Source: Botryotinia globosa (taxonomy: Eukaryota; Ascomycota; Leotiomycetes; Helotiales; Sclerotiniaceae). From it: a stretch of DNA of 64,000 nt. Position 1 is the stretch's first letter. Each line of letters begins with the position of its first letter. The position numbers were made by a program, and so were the translations under genes. This document shows, one piece after another, positions 54,556 through 64,000 of this stretch. The DNA lies in contig RCSZ01000002.1 in NCBI GenBank assembly GCA_014898425.1, positions 1,674,001 through 1,738,000 on the forward strand, read 5' to 3'. The notes under the pieces are model-generated. The model worked only from the letters and a program-made list of their open reading frames with translations. It did no database searches and had not been told where the DNA came from.

Positions 54556-57500
54556 CTATTCATCTTCACCCTCTGCATCCACATCCTCTCCTGTACCCAG
54601 AAACGTGCTCGCTTCAAGATTCGGGTCTATGTTGGCGTCCTGATTTACATCCGCGTTACGATCAACTACACTTCCGTCAACTGGTACATCAGCCATTTCT
54701 TGATCGCCTTCCGCATCAACAAGAGGGCTTTTGACTTTCCCTATTCCCGCTCCTTTGCCTTTACCCAGGAGAATAGGCTTGCCTAGTCCGACACCCTTGC
54801 GTGACAGATCTCTATCTCGTCTCGATCTCGGCGCGGGAGTATCGTAGATTGCCGACTCATCGAGGTCACTTCTCGTCTCTTCATTCTCTTCCTCTTCGTC
54901 GCCAAGCAATACCTCATTTCCCAGCTTACTGCGCTGTTTCAGTAATCTAGGCGGCAAACCAGGACCACTCTCCGCATTCCCAAAATCGCTTTTCTTGGTT
55001 CCTTTTGGCCATCTACCAGGCCCACGCCCTGTACCTCCGCTCTTTCTACGCGCTGCAGTCCGCGCCTTTGAAGCAGAAGCAGATGTAGTGGATGCACGTC
55101 GAACAGGCACCCCCACCGCCCTTCGAGATTTGGGTCGAGCAGACGAAGAGGTTGATAGTCTTGCACGTGAAGGCGGTCGCGCTAAGGTCGGGCGTGAGAT
55201 AGTTCGACTTCGAGCACCAGGCAAGGGAGGAAAGACTACAAATCGTATAGCCGGGATCGAGGAGGCGAGATCATAGTATGATTTTTTGGTTATACCATTG
55301 AGCTTTTGCGTCATCGCTGACTTTCCAACACTGCCTTCTGAGCTTGCGACTCTAATGACGTCACTAGCTCCAGTGTTCATTTTGCCTAATGACGCTGTCA
55401 TTTGTTCTGTATCACCGTTCGTAAGACCGTTCAAAGATGTGCCTTGGACACTTTCATTAGATATGCCTTCGACACTGGGGACTTCGTCTTCGTCCTCCTC
55501 ACGTGGTGCAACCGTGTTAAGTGGCGGAGCATGATCATAAGCAGAAGCATTACCTCTACCCATGACGAAAGGCGTCCAAACCAACCCTTTGGGATTGAGA
55601 TTAGCATATCCTTTTGCTTCATGATGGCGAATAACCTCCTTGTAGTAGTCCGGCTTCAACTTCATAGCATAGGTGCCAGTTGTGGGATCGCGGACGAGGG
55701 TGCCCATGGCATCAAGACCCGAAATAACATCGTCTGGCGTCAAACCCATTTCGTCAGAAATGGCCTTGATACTTGGAATACGTTCAGATGGATGAAATCT
55801 TTGTAAGTAATAACATAGAACGAGTCGCCAGTAATTACGGTAAGAGACGAGACCCATATCCGAAAGTGGCTTCTCAGGAGAGCCAGTCTTCTTCTCGACG
55901 CGAGTGAGAAGATACGAAAAGTCGATGAGCAAGTGACCATATCCCTTCCGTTGATGAATAGGCAGTACGAGGATACATGAGACATTGTTGAGGCTGCTAG
56001 GTCGCTTCTCCTTCGAAAAGTAGCCCACGAAATGACAGCCTAATTCGTCATATTCCGTCATGACATAGAAAAGGAAAGGCTCGACATCATAGTAAAGAGT
56101 TTTCGACCCGAGAAAGAGCTTTGCTAGGAGACAGAGATTTTGGCAGTACAGTGGGTTCTTGCGGCCATCCACTTCGAAAATCATGATCTTTCCATCTCGG
56201 TAAATTTCGTCGCCAGGAGGGTGCTTCCATGGACATTTGGTCTTATGCCTCCAAGCAACAATATCCGACTCCATGTACTTCAAACAGAACTCACATATGA
56301 AAAGTGCCTTATTCCGGCTATATTCTTCTGGATATGGAGCAGCATACCAAATATCAATCTGAAATGCCCCAAAATCAATATATTCAATTTGGCTGGCTGG
56401 ACCTGACACCTTGCGAGCCTTTCTCAATCCTGCCTTGGCAGCAGCTTCTGCCGCTGCCGCTGCCCTTGCTTTCCAATCCTCTTCAGCCGTTTGACGAGCA
56501 TCTTCAAATTGACGTCGATGCTCTGCTCTAGGTAGTGTCAAAGATGTATCAGCATCAGCTTCGGAAAGAATACCGCCGTATGGTTTGGATTTCAGCTCTT
56601 CTAATTCTTTCTCGTGGATGGAGGGGTAGAAAGTTTGTGAGTAACTCGAGGGGACGAGGGCGGTAGAAATCGCTGCGGATCGAGCCTTCGAGACGCCACG
56701 ACCGCCGCGTTTCTTTTTTGGTTTAGGGGGTAGTGAGAGGATATGCCTCAACTCCATAGGATCAACGCGAAAGGAGATTTTGAGAGTACCAGGCATTTTC
56801 TCGACAATATTGACTGGCGGGCCTGAGGATGAAGAGGTCTTTTGGCGCAAAGACCTTGAAACACGTGGGCTTGTAGGTGTATCCACCCTCTTCTTATTCC
56901 TTTTGCCGTTAGTCAATGATAAGCTGCTATCGTTGTCAACTTTGGCTTCATCATGTGGTTCGTCAAATGATGGTTTAGAATTATCGGAAAGTGCATCTCG
57001 ATCACGGGTCCTTTTTCTCAAAACCAGTCCCTCATCAGCCTCCACGGATGAAGTTTTTCTCTTGCGCAACAATCGTGAGCCATCCATGGGATCTTCTGGT
57101 GGTATAAGTTGTTCGAAGACGGAGTGTGAATCTGATTTGATTGTTCCACGTCTTGGCGGTAGTAAATCCCCTGGAACTCTGTCCCTTGAAATTCTCCTTT
57201 CATCCGCTTTGATTGGCGCATCTTTATCATCTACCTCTTCGTCGCCTGCCTCTGCATCATCTTCTTCTGGGCCTTCAAGCATATCGATATCTGCACTTGG
57301 ACTTCCAGGCACGAGGCTGTTTTCGTGACATCCCGGACAATACCATTTTTCCGCCTCTGAGATTCTATTTTAGCTGCATCATCCAACTCTGAAACGCGGA
57401 ACAGTACATACCTTCGTCAGACTTGAGTGCATTTGAATTTCGGGCGCATTGCCGATGCGCTACAGCTTTGTCAGCCTTACCGATCATAAATACTGGGTCA

Positions 57501-58218
57501 ACTTACCATTGTCTCCACACATCTCACATGCCAAATAAAGTTCGAACTCTTCACTCGGATCATCGTCCTCATCTTGCTCGCAGAATCTAAGAAGATATGA
57601 GTAAATTGAAGGCTGTAAGTGGAGGAAAAGAAGGGAAACATACATGCAGCGATTCGGATTTATGTGTTCTCCCTCTTCCTCTTCTCCTTCTTCCCCATTA
57701 GATTGCCATCGTGTTTCTTCCTCAACATCACTAGAGTCCTTGGATTCGTCATCGTCTTCTTCAATTTCCACGGAGCTGTCGCTATCGGAGCCACTATCTG
57801 CGTCTTCATCGTCGTCTTCTAAACCAGGCTGAATTTTGACAGCACCAACTCCCTCCGCATCGTCGTCATCCTCATCTCCTTCACCTAGCTCTAGGTTCTC
57901 ATCTACCTCTTCTTCCTCAGTATGATCCATATTGTCTGGCTCGTCAAGCATTTCATCGTCCTCCTCTCCGTCTGCATCTTCATCTGTTGACATACCCTCT
58001 TCTCTTTCCGGTCCTTCTCTGTCATCCTCCAGATCGCTGTGATTTCCGATCAACCCATTTTGTAATTGAATATTAGCAGCATATGCATTCGCGTCCTCAT
58101 TAATCATATCGGGAACCATGTCGTCATCCTCTTCGAAATCAGCATCATCTTCAGAAGTAGCTAAGCTACGGGAAGGCTCCCCATCCATGAGCACCACTGC
58201 TGCTGCCGCTCCCGCCAT
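54556..58218 (-). CDS. MYST-family histone acetyltransferase with PHD finger (Sas3/Mst2 type)
   Basis: Exons on the minus strand are 58218-57644, 57586-57507, 57459-57412 and 57356-54556, giving 1167 residues. The first 185 residues are very acidic. A split PHD-type finger follows (about 190-246): RCIFCEQDED, LACEMCGDNAHRQC, KWYCPGCHE, assembled across three introns. The MYST domain lies at about 571-800: a C2HC finger (CEFCLKYM with H and C following), GCHFVGYFSKEK (auto-acetylated Lys region), NVSCILVLPIHQRKGYGHLLIDFSY (acetyl-CoA loop) and SPEKPLSDMGL with the catalytic Glu. PHD plus MYST matches the NuA3-type H3K14/K23 acetyltransferase (yeast Sas3, fission yeast Mst2). The C-terminus is basic and disordered, with RGPGRWPKG and a final acidic patch. 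Confidence 0.93.
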
Positions 58219-58896
58219 TCTTTATGGATTGGTTTTCATGCGCGAAGTAGATATATTGACACGAGAGGAATATTTGTCGATGTCGAGAATATAGGAGAAT
58301 GTGGCCTAGGCGGTTGGGTAGCCTTTGGAATCGTTGTCTCTGCGCCCCGCCGGATAACTAAGTAGAAGATGAAATAATGTTTGATTTTTGTCACCGATTC
58401 AAGTTATTAGATGCCAGAGGACGTACTATACCAGCCAAATTAACGTAGCTCATGCGCAACTTGCCCAGATAATTGTTGGATGAATTGTTGTAATCCAGGT
58501 ATTGAGTACTGCAGTTCGAAGAAGTGAACGCGATATTTTAAACCAATTCCATCGAAAGACAATTATCAGAGCATCAAATATGTATGCATATGACCTTCCG
58601 ACGCGTAGATCAAGCTCGATTTGAATTGATAATCATGGATGGTGTTGTTATTGCATTCTCAAGGGTTATGAATACCCCAAAGTCGTCGTTCGGGCGGCCT
58701 GCGAAGTCTTAGTCATCATTTCACTTCAGTTTGGCGCAAACCAACGTCGTCAATCAATTCCGAGGCCCTCAAAAAGCCTCGTCACTCCAATTGAGAAGCC
58801 AACAACAAATACAAGGTACGTGCTATATTATTTGCGAGGCTGTATGAATGTTACAATGCTAATTAAATATCAGTAGATAATTACAAAATTGCTACG
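58219..58896. other. Divergent promoters of the HAT and complex I genes
   Basis: Holds both promoters. No other gene. The stretch just before 58897 may contain a 5' UTR intron (GTACGTGC near 58815 to a CAG near 58873). Confidence 0.5.
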
Positions 58897-59407
58897 ATGG
58901 GTGTTCCTTTCGAAGCTCTCCTTCCATATGGAATCATGCTTGCCGTTCGTTCCTCTACCATTTCCACAACCCTTCCACTACAAAGATTACAATACTGAGT
59001 ATGGCCCAGATGTTCGGTATTACTGGTGCTGGAATGTCTGGAGTTAGAGCTTTGCAAAACGGTGGAAAGAGAGCCAGACATTCTGTAGATGCCTGGGACA
59101 GAGTGAGTATCCTTACGTCTTAATCTTACATTGATGAAGAAAACTAACTGTTCATGCAGCAAAGTAACCTCTATCCTCGGGATTCTACGCTATTATGTAT
59201 AATACTGACTGCGGTGTAGTGATGGACCGTGATAGAAGGTTGACTGGATTCCTTCGAGGGCAAACCGATAACCCAAGTGCTCCTCTGGGATTCGAGTTGA
59301 ATAACCCATGGAGAGTAAGTTTTTTCATTGGGATTCATAGAGTCTTCTTCACGAACAGTTTAGTCATACTAACTTCAACTCAACAGCTCGAGAAGAGATT
59401 CATCTAG
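58897..59407 (+). CDS. Complex I accessory subunit NDUFA1 (MWFE homologue)
   Basis: Exons 58897-58944, 59010-59106, 59220-59314 and 59387-59407 give 86 residues. This single-span protein sits at the membrane-arm/peripheral-arm junction of NADH:ubiquinone oxidoreductase and is needed for assembly. MGVPFEALLPYGIMLAMFGITGAGM forms the membrane helix. RALQNGGKRARHSVDAWDRVMMDRDRRLTG matches the conserved NGGK...W.LMERDRRISG of animal MWFE. The tail ends NNPWRLEKRFI. The second intron must use the GTATCC donor at 59107, not the better-looking GTGAGT three bases earlier, or a stop is created. Confidence 0.9.
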
Positions 59408-60296
59408 AGACTTTAGTTCAACCACTGTACATACCCTAAACGAATTCAAACAAGCCACAAAAATTCATGATACTCGTGCCTATAAATGGCTTTGGATAGC
59501 CTGGTCCAGAGATGATTCTATGAACTGAATTATCTGCTGACTACAATACTGTCTCTCGATTCAAACTGCGTTTGTGATATTGGACAAATTGCCTGTTTAA
59601 CAAAATGGCTTCTGTATGTTGCCCGAAGACTGCGATAATCAAATTTTCTCGCCTCTACTCCCTTGTATTTTCCCTCGTCACACAGACTCACACTGAAATC
59701 TTGCCACGGCATTGTTTCAATTTGAGTTCAACAGTGGTTGTACATAACTGGTTTCCACTTCTCAAAAATCATAATACTGTATTTCGACCTGCTGTATGTA
59801 CTGGGTTTGTTTGAATTGTGTACTCTAATTACTTGGCAATCATTGAATCTTTCCATTGTTGCTTGCGGTGTATAATGATGGTTGCAACTATGTGGTTATG
59901 TGCAATGTTGGAGCTTTCTGTGAGTCCGCACATCCACTTGCGATACCCGGAAAGTATCGTCCTTAGATATTCATACTTTCAGTCCTCATCTGGAAAGGGT
60001 TTGTGTAATTGATCTCTCTGCTTCCTGGAAGAATTCAGTATGGTGTTGTGTATTCTATGTACTTCTGCTAAGTCATACTAATTCACGGCTTTCAGGGATT
60101 TTTCGCCCCCTCCCATTAGCATATTACCTACATTGAACGACCCGCAATCTATAGTACTCTATATCTCTCCATATCGATTATCAGAATCCATTCAACATCA
60201 TGAGTTCCGAAACTAGGCTGTACATTCTGAGGCCAATGTTATGACCTGCATTACGTGCTAATATTTACTCTAGCAATGCGACTAGGAATAAACACT

Positions 60297-60374
60297 GGGT
60301 CTGTGTTTTTCCCAAGATTTGACGAGTCTCATGTCGGGTCTATGTTTTTCCTAACATTTGAAGAATCTTATAGG
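60297..60374. repeat. Two tandem copies of a 39-base unit
   Basis: Both halves begin GGGTCTRTGTTTTTCC and share AACATTTGA/AAGATTTGA-like continuation; they are of equal length and directly adjacent. A simple local duplication with later point changes. Confidence 0.7.
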
Positions 60375-63248
60375 CCCGAGGAAATTTAGTTTCCCATAAT
60401 CGTATTGTTACCGTTCCTGGTATCGATAATCCAGTTTCCAGATAGAAGCAAGTAACATGCCCATTAGATAGCCTTGATTGAGGCGGCTTATGGTGTCGGC
60501 TCAGATAAAAAACACTTTTGCACCCCAAGATCCTCGACATCCAGGTGGCTTTCACATGCGTATCACAAGCAAGATCGATGCCCAGAGAATACTGTACCCG
60601 CTCATGCAACTCGTCGTTCTAGATCACATAAGTTAGTCTTGGTTTTAACATTCCATATTGCACAAAATGCCGACCGATGTTTTTAAGTGCAAACTTATTC
60701 TGTCCATGTGCATTCGAGGGCTTTCATTTGATGTGGATGGCGGCAACGGTTTGATCCCTAGATCTCCCGCAAGACAACGATCACATTGCGGCCCCTCAAT
60801 TTCGCCGGTTTGACGCTATGGGCCCGATTTTTAGAGATAATGATATGTATGATAATTGGTCATAAAAGGACTGGGCACTCTCTGCCCTGTCCAAAATCTT
60901 GGCTGCCGTCCAAAATCTATATAAAAACTCCTCGAGCTGACGACCGCTATGTATCAGGTAGGGGCGGAATACTTGAAACTAGAGGGCTTCCTTCCTCCTC
61001 CCCTCCGGCGGATTCGGGTCTTCCGAGGACCTACAATCGAACAAGCTAGCAGTGCTATCACTTGGCATCTTTCTCCATAAATTAGAGTTAACCTTTTTCA
61101 TACAACATTAAATGGGGAATAACAGTGAATAATAGTACAGTACCTCTTTGACACCGCTTAGAATGCCACTCTGCCAGAAATTTAATATAGGTATGTAGGT
61201 GGATACGTTTGACAAATGCAGCTTGTTTTTTTCAATAATAAAACCTGTCAATGAGTTGGACTTCGCGAAGTCCTTTGGAGAAGAGGGTTCAATCTCTTTG
61301 TAGACCAGAGGATCTTAGTTGCTGCGAGAAATTCCGTGTTTGGCTTGTGTATTGCCAATGAGTATTTGAGAGTTTAAAAGTACTGCGTTGGCTATTCGAG
61401 ACAGTCGTTGCATATTGTGAATGCGGATTCTAACTACCCAGCACTTTTTTTGTATCTTTTTTGTACATTCTACTCACAAAATCCACCAACTTCAACCAAC
61501 GCATCAAAGTATGCTTTCTACAAAACAATAGAAGTAAAATTAGAGCCGGATACGGAGAATGATTTGTTGTCATATTCAGATAACAACATCCACAAGATTT
61601 GGGGCCCATATGCTTATGAGAGAAGTTTTTTTTCACATCGCAAGCATTATGCGTCCTTTACAGATGGATTATTACAGCTGCGAACTCGATTTTCCTCTTC
61701 GATCTGGTTTGAAGTACTGTGTGAAATTTAATGATCATACAGGAATTCTTGCTACAAAGAACCTATCAATCAAAATCCTTCAAATACACAATACTTCGCC
61801 ACCGATCCCAAATATACATGCAGGAGCGTGAACAAGCGATAAATGCCAATGATAAAGATAAAGATAAGATGGAAAAGGTGCTTGAAGTATATATCCCTGT
61901 CTCGAATGCGTGCTATTCAAGTATGAAGGGGTGATTGGAAGGGGGAATAGATAGGTCTTCAACCACTCCGGGCCAGTGACCTAAATCTGGGCGTTCAAAG
62001 TTCGAAGGTAGTGGGCAATTTGAACGATATGAAGTTCTAAAAGATATGAATGATTAAATTGATTTGAATGGATTTTTGAAATTCGGAAACAAAAAGGGTC
62101 CTCAGACTGCTAGACCCTGAAAATAGACCAATGCTGTCGCTCTTCACATTGATGATAGAGAACCCACTCCAGATCCACCTCAGCCTCAAACATTTGTATC
62201 CATCTCATCTAGTAACAAACTTCGAAGTTCAGGCTGAGATATTCCTCTGTGCGAAGATTCAAAATGGAGAACCTCGGGAAGGGTCGATCACCCGTCCTCA
62301 TTTGCAACAGTAGTACATATGATCGATAGAATCTACTCCCGAGTACCTTGAGGATGAAGATTTTCAGACCGAAAATTCATTCTTCGTCATGAAAACTGAA
62401 AAAAGAGGTATCGGCGCAACTTCGTTAATTCATCAAGTTGAGTTTCTTGGCTCCCGAAGACTGCATGATGATATTGTGAGATAAATGTCACCAGTCGACG
62501 TTCGGGGCCGACGAAGATGTATATTCTCTCACTAGAGAGCTTGGCTACATACATATATGCAATATTCAAATGAATACGACCATATTGATGACGTTGGTGG
62601 TGTGATAAGGTATTTTTCAACCGTAATGAAAATCTTCAAAGATCCTAATCTTCACATGAAGTGGTATGTGGATGTGTCTCAGACACGCACTAGCCACTTC
62701 TAGTTAGATTCCGCGACTCAAACGCCCAAGTAAGAGCCACTTTATTTTAAATGCCGGAATAAATTGTCTGCACAAGATGTGTATGTGCAAATCAACAATC
62801 ATCTCATCTCTCTGGGCAACTCTGGGCGGGAGCTTGGCTTGATGTGTTATCGAGCAATGCACGATCTACCGGTAGTCTATTTTAGCTCCGTCGGTCCATT
62901 ACCGGATCTGTTTCCGGGCCCATGCTTCTTCTTGGCAATTCTTTGAACTAACGCCCAACATGTCTTGAGGCTATTCGGAGGTTGGAGATGATGTTAATCA
63001 ATAACCTTTTTGCCTCTTGTCGATCCCCTCCTATACGACAGTTCTGATATACGCTCTTCCAGAAAGAAATTTCACTGCCGAAGTATATTCTATTCCCCGT
63101 GCCAAACGTAGATTTTTATACTACACTTACTCCAGTTGTTTGTTGCTGTGTCTTTCGCTGTTCGGTAAGGCATGATATGCTCGAGGCACAGATTAACAAG
63201 CTTGGATTTTCCCGTTCTTTGACGCAGTGGCTATGATTAAGGAAAGAA

Positions 63249-63380
63249 GAAATACTCGTGCGGCCAGAAAGTATGCAACTCCGACGCTAGATGCACATAC
63301 CACAAGATGGTAAACTACAAGAGGACTAACCTGGCTTTCATAGCGCCGGAGTTGCATACTTTCTGGCACACGAGTACTTT
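63249..63380. mobile_element. Inverted-repeat hairpin, MITE-like or small-RNA precursor-like
   Basis: The left arm 63249-63293 and right arm 63339-63380 are reverse complements over more than 40 bases with a few mismatches and small gaps. A 20-base core is perfect (63264-63283 against 63347-63366). The loop is about 45 bases. No target-site duplication is evident at the ends. A transcript through it would fold into a long stem. Confidence 0.7.
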
Positions 63381-64000
63381 AATTTTGCCTGTTCGTCTTC
63401 TGTTTCCTTGTTGCCAATCACGTCTTGAGAGTTCTCGAGACAAGGAATTGAAAACTGTTATATGTTCTCCACCTGCGAGTCTGATTCAACAATTTGGCAT
63501 TCTACCTTGTGCGAAGGGCCGTGGTTCTATGCCAAGCGGCTCAGTCCGCTGTTATATGTCCATACCTGCCTAATCAGGGTTGCTGTTTTCGTTCTTTGTG
63601 GACTTCTCGAACCCCTTTTAGTGTGGATGGCGAACTACTCCTCGAACTCTGGGCACACTGCATTAAACATGTATCTTATCTTTTAGATTATCTGATACTT
63701 CATTGTTTCATGCTAACTTCCAAACAGAATCTCAATTCCACCATAACAGGAGATGGATCAACAGTTAGCACAAGGTTTCGATTCATTCTCATCTTTTTTC
63801 CTTCTCACCTGTCTCCACCAATGCTTCATCATCCTCAGGGCTGTGCCGTCAAGTGGACTGCGAGGATATATCTTTGCATGCTTGATGTGATAGATGACTG
63901 TGCGCAATCACCTTCAGTCCCCCAGGTGATCCACAGCTCTCCTAGAGACGAGTATTAAACATGGAGAAAGACCCTTCTACCTAGGTTTGCTCGACTCATT

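Larger units (their letters stand above)
59408..64000. other. Gene-poor right end of the window
   Basis: 4.6 kb with only short frames on both strands. Patches such as 62140-62240 (EPTPDPPQPQTFVSISSSNK in one frame, soon stopped) look like decayed coding sequence. A 39-base tandem duplication (60297-60374) and a strong inverted repeat (63249-63380) are entered separately. No tRNA or rRNA seen. Confidence 0.5.

Noticed and set aside
56780..57328. 182-codon plus-strand frame opposite the acetyltransferase
   Set aside because: Antisense shadow of a low-complexity coding region with no family features.
61408..61731. 107-codon plus-strand frame in the right-end gene-free region
   Set aside because: No recognisable domain, ordinary composition for non-coding DNA, no supporting start or splice context.

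Overview
This is nuclear DNA from a filamentous ascomycete. Genes are mostly split by 45-120 bp GT-AG introns, and intergenic spaces are short where the housekeeping genes lie. Proteins such as the Neurospora-type CENP-A C-terminus, the MYST acetyltransferase with a PHD finger and the short kinesin-3 are typical of Pezizomycotina. Codon style, the (TAGG)n/TACCTAGGTA repeats and an extremely AT-rich island of RIP type suggest a Leotiomycete of the Botrytis/Sclerotinia kind. That placement is inference, not a database match.

Layout. 1-1972: 5' part of a DUF4211 nuclear protein (minus). 2-10 kb: gene-poor, accessory-looking stretch holding three related small cysteine-containing genes of unknown function in tandem; the middle one is broken, and two share a duplicated leader. 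10.2-16.3 kb: EF-hand protein, class II eIF4E (4EHP-like), NOPCHAP1-like snoRNP chaperone, kinesin-3-like motor. 16.5-21.3 kb: AT-rich block of about 4.8 kb with sharp edges, probably a RIP-destroyed transposon. 21.3-23.9 kb: no gene recognised. 23.9-29.2 kb: acireductone dioxygenase, short-chain dehydrogenase, derlin, CENP-A. 29.5-35.7 kb: homoserine kinase, ADE5,7 and PdxS, all minus strand, three metabolic enzymes (threonine, purine, vitamin B6). 37.4-38.3 kb: FUN14 protein. 38.6-42.5 kb: importin-13/Kap122-type karyopherin. 43.3-45.7 kb: Xaa-Pro aminopeptidase P. 46.3-49.5 kb: SLP1-like SUN protein. 50-53.2 kb: broken SDR fragment and a decayed MFS efflux transporter. 54.6-58.2 kb: Sas3/Mst2-type histone acetyltransferase. 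58.9-59.4 kb: complex I subunit NDUFA1. 59.4-64 kb: no recognisable genes, but a tandem duplication and a strong inverted repeat.

The conserved genes are ordinary housekeeping functions and do not form an operon-like system. The least explained material is the tandem small-gene family at 5.2-8.1 kb, the bounded AT-rich island, two MITE-like inverted repeats (31.1 kb and 63.3 kb), and some gene-structure oddities: a GC-AG intron, a start codon alone in its exon, and a homoserine kinase with no in-frame ATG. Splice sites were chosen by eye from consensus, reading frame and family similarity. No search was run, so all exon boundaries are predictions.
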